A stretch of DNA of 64,000 nt from Planktothricoides raciborskii GIHE-MW2 (lineage in GTDB: Bacteria > Cyanobacteriota > Cyanobacteriia > Cyanobacteriales > Laspinemataceae). The notes beneath the pieces are model-generated. The model was given only the letters and a program-made list of their open reading frames with translations, had not been told where the DNA came from and searched no databases. A program made the translations under genes and the position numbers. Numbering within the stretch: the first letter of the stretch is position 1; the number at the start of each line of letters is the position of its first letter. Positions 40,967 to 48,849 of this stretch are shown here, in pieces. The DNA lies in NCBI RefSeq assembly GCF_040564635.1, contig NZ_CP159837.1, positions 1,429,001 through 1,493,000 on the forward strand. Direction: 5' to 3'.

Positions 40967-41047
40967 GGAAGATGCTGCTGAATGGTCGGCAACCTGTCTT
41001 GAAAACAGGAGTATGGGAAACTGTAGGGGTTCGATTTCTCCATCTTC
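40967..41047 (+). tRNA. tRNA-Ser-like gene (anticodon TGA)
   Basis: Acceptor GGAAGAT/ATCTTCT (7 pairs, one wobble), D stem GCTG/CGGC, anticodon arm CCTGT-CTTGAAA-ACAGG perfect, with anticodon TGA, and a long variable arm (AGTATGGGAAACTGT) as expected for serine. The T arm AGGGG-TTCGATT-TCTCC keeps the TTCGATT loop but has two wobbles and one mismatch. Linkers are each one base longer than canonical. It is the best-preserved member of the cluster. Confidence 0.7.
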
Positions 41048-41071
41048 TTTTCAAATGTATTCAATTGTGAG

Positions 41072-41110
41072 TAGGGTGGGAAAAATTTTGCCCACCCTAT
41101 TTATTTTTGA
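41072..41110 (+). terminator. Terminator of the tRNA-like cluster
   Basis: TAGGGTGGG and CCCACCCTA form a 9-bp stem around AAAAATTTTG, followed by TTTATTTTT, 25 nt after the tRNA-Ser-like gene. It suggests that the cluster is one transcript. Confidence 0.8.
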
Positions 41111-42195
41111 GAATTAATCTAGATTTTAATGTCCCCAAAAATTTGTTTTCTGCTAATGAGTCGATGCCCGACGATCGCACATTTAACCAAAGCACATTTA
41201 ACCAAACTCTGCTTCAATCGCATCAATTTCTGTAAGCCATTAACATGAACCCAGCCAACATAACCAAAATTTAAGGAACGATGGACAGATCCGGGGTTAC
41301 AAGTAAATTAACCAATCAATAAATCTGGGTTTGTAGATTAATTGCGCGATCGCCTCTCTTTTACACAGGTATCTTGTACATAGGAGCCAGATCGAATCGA
41401 CCTGAAAATATAAACTATTAATTATCTGTTGTCAGCAACCTATTGTTAGCTATTTATTGCTGGCTATTTATGGTCTTTTGTAAAATAACAGTTATATGTT
41501 ATATGTTATTTTTGTATTGGTTATTTTTTGGTTTTGGTCTGTACGGGGTTGTCATCGATGCGCGATCGATTTTCAGGGATTACTGACAATCAGGAACATC
41601 AACCGAGAAAAAACCCTCAGCCATATATAGCAAATAACAAGTAACATATAACCAATAATTAAGTTTTAAGAAAGAATAGCAAATAACAAATAACATATAA
41701 CTGGTAAAATATAAATATAAAAAGTTAAAAAAAGGACTTATGACCAAGAACCTTACGACCGGCTATCAGCTATCAGCTATAAGCTATCAGCTTTTGTAAA
41801 GTTTTATCAGGGCGTGCATATTTTTCCCCCCTACTGACCAACAACCAAAGAATCCCTACCCAAAGAATCCCTACCCAAAGAATCCCTACCCAACAACCAA
41901 GGACTAAATTAGATTAATTTTTTTAAGCCCGGTAAAGGAGCGAAGGTTATCTTTACTTTCTTTTTCCCAGGGGTACTTCCCTGGGGAATGTCATGGAACA
42001 GAAAGGGTTCCAGTTACAGTCATTGATGGGATTTAGGGGTTAAAGATTCTATTTATACCGATTACTTGTGCCATTCAAGGTCGTTACCAAGGGCGATCTT
42101 TGACCTTAATCAAGAAAATTTTCAAAAAAAATATACGAATTAAACAAATCAATGTTAGACTTTTTATCAGCTTAATCATCTAAGGATATTGATTC
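41111..42195. other. 1.1-kb non-coding region with decayed tRNA-like copy and tandem repeats
   Basis: 41306-41400 is a decayed duplicate of 40328-40428 (both start AGTAAATTAACCARTCAATA, then TTTGTAGATTAATTGCGCGATCGCCTCTC). 41500-41520 has TTATATG repeats; 41760-41795 has five AGCTATC heptads; 41847-41900 has three CAAAGAATCCCTACC 15-mers. 41970-42000 holds CCCAGGGGTACTTCCCTGGGG, a hairpin. The last 150 bp should contain the cyAbrB promoter. No protein-coding gene seen. Confidence 0.7.
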
Positions 42196-42585
42196 ATGAG
42201 TGCAGATCAACAAGCAACTCCTTTAACTGGCAAAGCACTGGTCGAGCAAGTTAAAAAGCTGGCCAACATGAGCAAAGAAGAAAAGGCCAAGGCTTGTGGT
42301 TACTACACAGTCACCAAAAACGGACTCGAAAGAGTCAATATGATGAAGTTCCTGAACGCATTAATCGATGCAGAAGGCATCAATATTGACAGTCAGCAAT
42401 CAGAAAATGGTCGAGGTGGACGGAAAGCCAGCTATCGTATTACTGTTCAGTCAAACGGTAACTTGCTGATTGGCTCTGCTTACACCAAACAAATGGGTCT
42501 AAAACCCGGTGATGTGTTTGAAATTACTGTGGGACGTAAGCATATTCACTTGAAACAAGTAGAAGACCTAGAAGAAATTGCTTAG
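42196..42585 (+). CDS. cyAbrB-type transcription regulator (cyAbrB2-like)
   Basis: 129 residues: LTGKALVEQVKKLANMSKEE, KACGYYTVTKNGLERVNMMK FLNAL, GRGGRKASYRITVQSNGNLLIG, YTKQMGLKPGDVFEI and RKHIHLKQVEDLEE. Cyanobacterial AbrB homologues carry the AbrB-like DNA-binding fold at the C-terminus and regulate nitrogen, carbon and hydrogenase genes. The MSKEEKAKACGYY and NMMKFLNALIDAEGI wording fits the cyAbrB2 branch better than cyAbrB1. The preceding AAGGA is the ribosome site. An unusually long leader precedes it. Confidence 0.93.
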   Translation: MSADQQATPLTGKALVEQVKKLANMSKEEKAKACGYYTVTKNGLERVNMMKFLNALIDAEGINIDSQQSENGRGGRKASYRITVQSNGNLLIGSAYTKQMGLKPGDVFEITVGRKHIHLKQVEDLEEIA

Positions 42586-42881
42586 AGCTTAATTTTTCCA
42601 AGGGTTTTCACCACTGCTGGTCTTGACAGAAGCTTTGGGATTCAGCGAATTTTATAGGAACTTTTGCGGAAAAAACCGATCGCTCAACCAAAGCTTACCT
42701 TAACCTGAGAGGCTCATCGCTGAGATTTGAATTCTGACACGATCGCCCCCTGAACATGGGCATCGCCCCTGATTTGATTCCCACCTGTTGGATCGGTCAG
42801 AATTCACCATTGTTCCCTCAGCCATGATCGCTCAGGTATTTTATTTTCAGAAGCCAAAGTCGGAAAAATGGCGAAATGAAC
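42586..42881. other. Spacer between convergent cyAbrB and cheB genes
   Basis: Nearly 300 bp without a gene. GATCGC-like words and a CTGAACATGGGCATCGCC segment, but no clear terminator hairpin. Confidence 0.5.
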
Positions 42882-44150
42882 TTAGAAGTAATTAAAAAAT
42901 AAGCGATTCACCAACAGGGGGGAAATGTCTTTCACGGGTAAAATATGGGTGGCGGCACCGAGAGCGATCGCCTCCTTTGGCATCCCAAAGACCACACAAC
43001 TTTCCTCATTTTGGGCAATGGTCAACCCACCGGCTTGGGCGATCGTCAGCATTCCATCCGCCCCATCTCGACCCATTCCGGTTAACAAAACCCCTACCGT
43101 AGAACGACCATAATATTTAGCAAAGGAGTTAAACGTCACCGTCACCGAAGGACGATGACCAGAATAAGGTTCCGTTGAAGAATAAATAAATCGACCACAT
43201 TGATCCAATTCCAAATGTTTGCCTTCTGGGGAAAAATAAATATGTCCCGGTTGGGGAACTTCTCCAAAAGGAGCAATTTTGACCGGCAGATGACATTCTC
43301 TTCCTAACCAATCAACTAATCCCTGTAAAAAACCTTGACTAATATGCTGAACACAAACCACGGGCACGGGAAATTTCGCGGGCAACTGACCGAGGATCGT
43401 TTGTAACGCCTGCGGCCCCCCCGTAGAAGCACCAATCGTCACAATCCGGTAACGTTGGGTGAGAAATGTAGACCGATCGTCTTTTGACGATGGAGTGACA
43501 GAGATTTGTTTTGGTCTGGTCGGGGTGGCAGTGGGGGTGACGGTCGGGGTGACGGTCGGGGTGACAGTCGGGGTGACAGTCGGGGTGACAGTCGGGTTGA
43601 CAGTTGTGATTAACTTTGGCAGGAAAGATTTATTTTCGGGAGAAAAAGATTTATTCTCGGTAGAAATTGGCACAGGTTTGACTGGAGTCGCGGGGGTTTG
43701 AATGGGACTAATATTGCGCTTGCGACGTAAAGTAAAAACTGACACCCCAGACAAAACTCGGACTTTAGTAATTAACTCTTGTTTGATGGATTCATAATCG
43801 GCATTAATGCCAGCGCGAGGCTTGGGAAATACATCGATCGCACCCGCCGCCAGCAATTCAAAAACATTTTCTTTATTTTCCGGTTGGACTGAAGCACTAA
43901 TCACCAGAATTGGTTTAGGACAATTGGACATCACTTGTTCGGTGAATTCCAACCCATTCATCTGGGGCATATGCAAGTCGGTGCAAATCACGTGGGGTTG
44001 AACCAAGGGAATCATTTTTAATCCCTCAACGCCGGTTCGAGCAGTTCCTACCACCTCGATATCTGGAGAGGAATTTAAAATACGTTTGAGGATAATGATG
44101 GCGACGGGTGAGTCCTCTACCAGCAGAACTCGAATCGGCTTTTTGTTCAT
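42882..44150 (-). CDS. cheB: CheB, chemotaxis protein-glutamate methylesterase/deamidase
   Basis: 422 residues. Receiver domain 1-120: VLLVEDSPVAIIILKRIL, phosphorylated Asp in CTDLHMPQMNGLEF, LVISASVQPEN, FPKPRAG. Linker about 165-225 contains the tetrapeptide repeat TVTP, six to seven times. Methylesterase domain from about 235: TIGASTGGPQALQTIL (catalytic Ser), VCVQHISQGFLQGLVDWLGR (His), VGVLLTGMGRDGADGML (Asp). It removes methyl groups from chemoreceptors when phosphorylated. No other che gene is in the window, so its signalling partner is elsewhere; phototaxis control is plausible. Confidence 0.96.
   Translation of the reverse strand: MNKKPIRVLLVEDSPVAIIILKRILNSSPDIEVVGTARTGVEGLKMIPLVQPHVICTDLHMPQMNGLEFTEQVMSNCPKPILVISASVQPENKENVFELLAAGAIDVFPKPRAGINADYESIKQELITKVRVLSGVSVFTLRRKRNISPIQTPATPVKPVPISTENKSFSPENKSFLPKLITTVNPTVTPTVTPTVTPTVTPTVTPTATPTRPKQISVTPSSKDDRSTFLTQRYRIVTIGASTGGPQALQTILGQLPAKFPVPVVCVQHISQGFLQGLVDWLGRECHLPVKIAPFGEVPQPGHIYFSPEGKHLELDQCGRFIYSSTEPYSGHRPSVTVTFNSFAKYYGRSTVGVLLTGMGRDGADGMLTIAQAGGLTIAQNEESCVVFGMPKEAIALGAATHILPVKDISPLLVNRLFFNYF
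43522..43605. repeat. 12-bp tandem repeat in the cheB linker
   Basis: About seven units of GGGGTGACAGTC/GGGGTGACGGTC on the plus strand, encoding TVTP in cheB on the minus strand. Copies differ only at one base, so the array is young or homogenised. Confidence 0.95.
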
Positions 44151-44624
44151 GGTCTTCTTGCGTCCATTGAGGCTGATTTTTTACTTTTTTACTTAAAAAT
44201 TTTTGTTAAACAGCATCTTCATAAAATTATAAAACGAAATTTGAGTTTTTCTCGATGAGTCATCGGCTTTTTCGCCGATCGCGCAATAGAGTGGTCAGGG
44301 AGAAAATTTTCCTGGTTAATTCCCATTGTTAAAGGGGGGTTGATGGGAGCGCAGCGATTATTTTTGACAAATAGGCTGATTTTTTGGGCAAAACTGTTCC
44401 CGTAATTGTGCTTTTTCCCAGCCACCTTATGAGGTTGATGGCTAAAACTTGCCAAATTCCCGACCAAGGCTAAACCCTAAACTTAGCCCGTGGTATCCTG
44501 GAAAAATCTGGGAAAATTCACCGATCTTATAATAGCGAAGACGGCAAACAGGACGGATCGATCCCCCTAAACCGGCGATCGACCGCGAACGGCTTTGCAC
44601 GAATGAAAGCCTTGCATGGTCTAA
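44151..44624. other. Spacer upstream of cheB
   Basis: 474 bp. Contains TTGTTAAAGGGGGGTTGATGGGAG near 44324-44347, a G-run word shared with other spacers. No credible gene; the minus-strand frame 44219-44467 lacks coding features. Confidence 0.5.
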
Positions 44625-45914
44625 TTAATCCAACAAAATACTCCCCGGCCCTCCAGACGGTTCATCTCGCAGCATCGATTCTAGGGTAAAAGAATAAAGT
44701 TTATAGACATCTTCCACCACATCTTGGGGATCCGCAAACGCATCTTGTCCGGGATCAAATTCCAAGATGCCACTACTCTGGGCAATTTGCTCTAGAGGAG
44801 TTATTCCCGTTTGAATCATTTTCTCCGAGGGCAACTCTTGTTTAAAGGGTAAATTTAAGCCAGATTGCGCCATTAAATTGAGAAAAAAATTAATATTTTG
44901 GCCACTACTAAACTGCTGAATTAGTTGATTAAATTGCTGGAAATTTCCCTGAGACGGCGAATTATTTTCCGACTCCAATGGAGAACCGGAATTTGGAGCA
45001 GACTCAATATTGGGACTGCCCCCACATCTTTCTTTGAGTAAGCTGCCTTGTCCGTGACTGCCAATGACTCGGCCTTGGCGATCGAACACTGGCCCGCCAC
45101 TCATTCCCACCCTAGTATTATCGAGGTAAAAGATACTATATCCTAAATTTGTGGGATCGGGATTGACTTTGCCGGTGACTGGCCCCCAAGCTAACCGCCG
45201 TTGTCGCCTTGCCTGCCGACCCCGACATTGATTTGTGGCGGGATCTCGTTCTTTTTCGGGATCGGGCCAACCAGAAATATAGACAGTATCCCCTGAGTTG
45301 ATTTGACTGGCATCTCCTAATGTGGCAACGGGATAATCGCGATCGCTTTCAAAAACAATCAGGGCAATATCAATGCCTTTGACTTGATCTGCTCCTAAAG
45401 TGCGATCGACCATATCTGTCCCCGGAATAAAGCGATCGCGACAACCAAATCTAATTAAAATATGTTGCCGATCCGGTTGTCCTTGGAGGGGACAATTTCT
45501 GCCATCATTCACTTCCTGCACCACGTGGACTTGTCCATCCCAAGTGCGGATGCCGTAGTAGGGTTTTCCCTGAGAATCTTGCCAATATTTTGCCGTATCT
45601 AAATGTCTTTGAAAAAAATTATGGGCGACCGTTAAAACATAGTATTTTTTCCCTTCTTTGGCGATAATCACCCCAGACCCAGGATTCCAAAAACCTTCTT
45701 TATTTAAAGGATTATTGCGATTATTTTCTAAATCTTCCCGTAAGGTTGGGGTGAGTGCTGGGGCAATCAGTACGGTAGTTTGTCGGGCAATAGAATTAAT
45801 TTCTTCTAGGGAAAATTCTGCCCGGATTGGCGTAGCCAATACACTGTTTAAAAAGACGCTAATAATAACGCTAATAATAGACGGAAAGCATATATGTTTG
45901 CTCCACATAGGCAC
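44625..45914 (-). CDS. Secreted trypsin-like serine protease, paralogue 1
   Basis: 429 residues. N-terminal signal (CFPSIISVIISVFLNSVLAT). Conserved opening LEEINSIARQTTVLIAPALT. Catalytic triad of the S1/DegP type: His in YYVLTVAHNFF, Asp in VKGIDIALIVFES, Ser in TRVGMSGGPVFDRQGRVIGSHGQG. C-terminal 130 residues carry a Gln/Ser/Asn-rich linker and end in RDEPSGGPGSILLD, nearly repeated in paralogue 2. No PDZ domain. Extracytoplasmic proteolysis or regulated cleavage is expected; substrate unknown. Confidence 0.88.
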   Translation of the reverse strand: MPMWSKHICFPSIISVIISVFLNSVLATPIRAEFSLEEINSIARQTTVLIAPALTPTLREDLENNRNNPLNKEGFWNPGSGVIIAKEGKKYYVLTVAHNFFQRHLDTAKYWQDSQGKPYYGIRTWDGQVHVVQEVNDGRNCPLQGQPDRQHILIRFGCRDRFIPGTDMVDRTLGADQVKGIDIALIVFESDRDYPVATLGDASQINSGDTVYISGWPDPEKERDPATNQCRGRQARRQRRLAWGPVTGKVNPDPTNLGYSIFYLDNTRVGMSGGPVFDRQGRVIGSHGQGSLLKERCGGSPNIESAPNSGSPLESENNSPSQGNFQQFNQLIQQFSSGQNINFFLNLMAQSGLNLPFKQELPSEKMIQTGITPLEQIAQSSGILEFDPGQDAFADPQDVVEDVYKLYSFTLESMLRDEPSGGPGSILLD

Positions 45915-45993
45915 TTATCGGTAATATTTTAATGAATTTCTGGGCTATTTTTGATTTTAATTAATCAAAAAAATATGCTTAAGTATGATCGAA

Positions 45994-47388
45994 TTAGTCC
46001 AGTAAAATTCCGCCGCCATCTGAGGGCTTGTCTCTCAGCATATTTTGAATATCAAAGGAGAAAGTTTTGTAAATATTAGAAATCACATCATTGGGATCTT
46101 CAAAACTGCCCTCACTTTCTAGAGTGCTACGATTAAGGGGAATTTCGCTAATCCCAGCCTGAATTAACTCCACAGAAGGGGATGCTAAATTCAAAGAAAG
46201 CCTGACTCCAGCTTGGACGATCAACTGACGAGCATAGTCTATGTTTTGTGCGCTACTATAGAAGGCTTGGAGATTATTAGAGTTAGCCGGATTTGTGGGC
46301 GGGTTAGACTGCTGAGATGATGGTCGATCGCCCTGATTATTTGGGGTAGAATTTTGTTGATTGGCATCCGGGGAACCATTATTTTCTGAGTTGTCTGGGT
46401 TGGGGTTATCCCAATTCCCATCGGGATCAAAAATTCCATCATTTTTACTCATCCCAGAGTTTGACCTTTGCTTAGTCGGTGGTTGATAAACTTGACCGCA
46501 TACGAGTTTATTTTCTGAACCCCGTCCATGAATCCCCACTACTTGACCAAACTCGTTAAAAACAGGGCCACCACTCATTCCCGGTCGAGTGCGATCGATA
46601 TAATAAAGACTATAGCCATTTTGGGCTGACGAAGCTGATATTAAAGCTTGCAAAGGACTCCAGGTAAGTTGTCTTTGTCGTCGGGGTGAAGGGTCTTGAC
46701 AAATAATTCGCCCTTGGGCATCTAATTGGGGACTGCCATCATTATTTAATTTCGCTTCTACTTCAATATTTGGCCAACCGGAAACATACAATAATTCTCC
46801 AGTGGTGAGTTCTTTGGTTGCCCCAATGGGTGCGATCGCATAGTTTAGCGAACTTTCAAAAGTAACAATGGCTAAATCATACCCATTCACTTTTCGTTTG
46901 CTTTGATAACAACCAAATCTTAACAGCGCTGTGGTTCCTAATCGATTATCCACCTGAAAATTATTCGTGCAATTCTGTCCATCGTTAATTGACTGCACCA
47001 CATGAACTTGGCGATCGCTCGTCAAAATGCCATAAGGCAAATTTTTTTCTACCTGTTCTTGGGCAAAATTATGGGCTACGGTCAAAACATAATAAGTTTG
47101 CCCTTCTTTCGCCACAATCACTCCCGATCCAAAAGTCCAAGTTTTCCCCGGTTTTTTGGCTAATAAATCTTCTAATTCTTGGGGTTGAAGCTGTGGGGCA
47201 ATTAAAACGGTGGTTTGCTTGGCTAAAGAATTAATTTCCGCCTGATTGAGTTTTTTGGGCATCGCATCCGCCCCCAAACTCCCCAAAGTAAGTATCACGA
47301 GAGAAATAGTGCCAAGTTTTTGCAGCCACTTGATTTTATCTATTTCTCTTTTGTCTGCATGAGTCATAAAACCTCCTTTTTTTCTCAT
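45994..47388 (-). CDS. Secreted trypsin-like serine protease, paralogue 2
   Basis: 464 residues; start could be the later ATG of MTHADKREID at 47367. Hydrophobic segment LGTISLVILTLGSLGADAMP. Opening LNQAEINSLAKQTTVLIAP parallels paralogue 1. Triad: YYVLTVAHNFA (His), NGYDLAIVTFESS (Asp), RTRPGMSGGPVFNEFGQVVG (Ser). An Asn/Gln/Ser/Pro linker of about 60 residues (NPNPDNSENNGSPDANQQNS) precedes a C-terminal piece ending RDKPSDGGGILLD. Same strand as paralogue 1, 79 nt apart, so the genes arose by tandem duplication and may be cotranscribed. Confidence 0.88.
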   Translation of the reverse strand: MRKKGGFMTHADKREIDKIKWLQKLGTISLVILTLGSLGADAMPKKLNQAEINSLAKQTTVLIAPQLQPQELEDLLAKKPGKTWTFGSGVIVAKEGQTYYVLTVAHNFAQEQVEKNLPYGILTSDRQVHVVQSINDGQNCTNNFQVDNRLGTTALLRFGCYQSKRKVNGYDLAIVTFESSLNYAIAPIGATKELTTGELLYVSGWPNIEVEAKLNNDGSPQLDAQGRIICQDPSPRRQRQLTWSPLQALISASSAQNGYSLYYIDRTRPGMSGGPVFNEFGQVVGIHGRGSENKLVCGQVYQPPTKQRSNSGMSKNDGIFDPDGNWDNPNPDNSENNGSPDANQQNSTPNNQGDRPSSQQSNPPTNPANSNNLQAFYSSAQNIDYARQLIVQAGVRLSLNLASPSVELIQAGISEIPLNRSTLESEGSFEDPNDVISNIYKTFSFDIQNMLRDKPSDGGGILLD

Positions 47389-47399
47389 AAAATCTGATG

Positions 47400-47715
47400 G
47401 TCGGAAGAGCCAATAAGCAATAACAACAGGGTGTAGGGTGTAGGGTGTAGGGTGTAGGGAGCGGCGGTTCGGCCCTTCGGCTGCGCTCAGGACAGGCTTC
47501 GCTCACCGACCGAGGAGCACAGGAGCAGAGGAGAGAGTGAATAGTGAATAGTGAATAGTGAATAGTGAATAGTGAATAGTGATACTTATGCATAACTTTT
47601 AACTTGTACGGGCGAATGGCCATTCGCCCCTACGACTTTTCACTTTCCCAACCAACAACCAAAGAATCCCTACCCAACAACCAACAACCAACAAGCAACA
47701 AGCAACAACTAACAA
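47400..47715. repeat. Composite tandem-repeat spacer
   Basis: GGGTGTA 7-mers (47430-47459), GGCCCTTCGGCTGCGCTCAGGACAGGCTTCGCTCACCG (47476-47512, an inverted CTTCG/CGAAG-like stretch), GTGAATA 7-mers (47538-47580), CAAAGAATCCCTACC and AACAACC heptads (47645-47720). Four repeat families abut one another. Confidence 0.9.
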
Positions 47716-48492
47716 CTAAATTTTTTTAATCGGAATTGCCCAACTTGCCGATCGCATTTGTTCAAAAAGTCTTGGAGATGGTTTACTGCCATCAGCAAAT
47801 CGATAAGCATCAACCCCTCCAAAGGCATATTTAGTCCTACCAATAATCCCCATTAGTTTCCCTTCTTGATTAAAAACTGGCCCGCCACTCATGCCGATAT
47901 AAACTTCATTGGTGATGCCTATTTGATATCCTTGTTCTAGGGGTTGATTCAGTAGTAATGAAATTACTCCACTGCTGATAAAATAAGGCTGAATTCCTAA
48001 GTCTAGGGTACTTTCTAATTTATCTAAGTTTTGTTGGGAATTGGGAAAACCAGCCACATAAATCGGCTCCATTAAGGATAAGTTTTGGTCAGGAGAAAGA
48101 GTGGCGACGGGATAGGGTCGATCGCTGGTAAATTCAACCACGGCTAAATCTAAATCCCCAAAATAAAAGCGATCGCTTCTCACTGCTGAATACCCTGCCC
48201 CATCGGAGGTTAGCACTTGAAAAACTGCCCTGGGATCTAAGGCAATCACATGATCGCAGGTTAAAACCTGATAGGTTGAACCCTGATGACCAATAATCAC
48301 CCCAGAACCCGCTGCATAATCGCCGATCAATCGCACGGTTAATTGATGCGCGATCGCACTGACGATGGCTGGGTTCCGCTCCGGGGAGGACAGGTTTTCT
48401 CTAGCAATAGAAAAATGCCGCATATCCGCTAGGAAAATTAAGCAAAGCATCAAGCTAATTCCCAGGGCGATGGTTTTAATTCGTCTGTTCAT
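47716..48492 (-). CDS. Secreted trypsin-like serine protease, paralogue 3 (short)
   Basis: 258 residues, without the C-terminal linker of paralogues 1 and 2. Signal anchor LGISLMLCLIFLADM. Triad: YQVLTCDHVIAL (His in CDH rather than VAH), GDLDLAVVEFTSDRPYPV (Asp), EVYIGMSGGPVFNQEGKLMG (Ser). Same strand and same fold as the two neighbours; more diverged. Upstream there are 12-bp repeats. Confidence 0.88.
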   Translation of the reverse strand: MNRRIKTIALGISLMLCLIFLADMRHFSIARENLSSPERNPAIVSAIAHQLTVRLIGDYAAGSGVIIGHQGSTYQVLTCDHVIALDPRAVFQVLTSDGAGYSAVRSDRFYFGDLDLAVVEFTSDRPYPVATLSPDQNLSLMEPIYVAGFPNSQQNLDKLESTLDLGIQPYFISSGVISLLLNQPLEQGYQIGITNEVYIGMSGGPVFNQEGKLMGIIGRTKYAFGGVDAYRFADGSKPSPRLFEQMRSASWAIPIKKI

Positions 48493-48494
48493 AT

Positions 48495-48660
48495 TTCATC
48501 GGGGAATTTATCGGGGAATTTATCGGGGAATCGTTCGGGGAATCGTTCGGGGAATTAATCAGGAAAGTCATCAGGGAAACCAGCGGAGACAATTTTTCTA
48601 TCTGTTTCTATTCCTGCGGTAATTCCTGCGGTAATTCCTGCTGTAATTATTTTAGCTGAT
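48495..48660. repeat. 12-bp repeat families upstream of the proteases
   Basis: Five GGGGAATTTATC/GGGGAATCGTTC 12-mers (48503-48562) and three AATTCCTGCGGT 12-mers (48612-48650). The plus-strand frame RGIYRGIVRGI is their translation. Confidence 0.9.
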
Positions 48661-48849
48661 TTCTTCTCTTCTGGGGATTACATCCCGGAAAAATTATAGA
48701 ATTTTTTAATAAACCTGTAATATGGCAATTCACTGGTAAAATAATGAAAATCAAAAATCCGGGCTATATTGTCAGAGCCGGATTGTCAAAAAATTATCTC
48801 GGCGGTGATGTGAAAAAAACCGCTGCTGTGGGAGGAGGGAATACAGGGA

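Noticed and set aside
40361-41110. tmRNA (ssrA)
   Set aside because: The 3' end GGGTTCGACTCCCGTCCTCTCCA looked similar, but there is no tag reading frame and the 5' end lacks the tmRNA signature.
47336-47623. Minus-strand frame with HYSLFTIHYSLFTIH
   Set aside because: Translation of GTGAATA heptads and GGGTGTA heptads.
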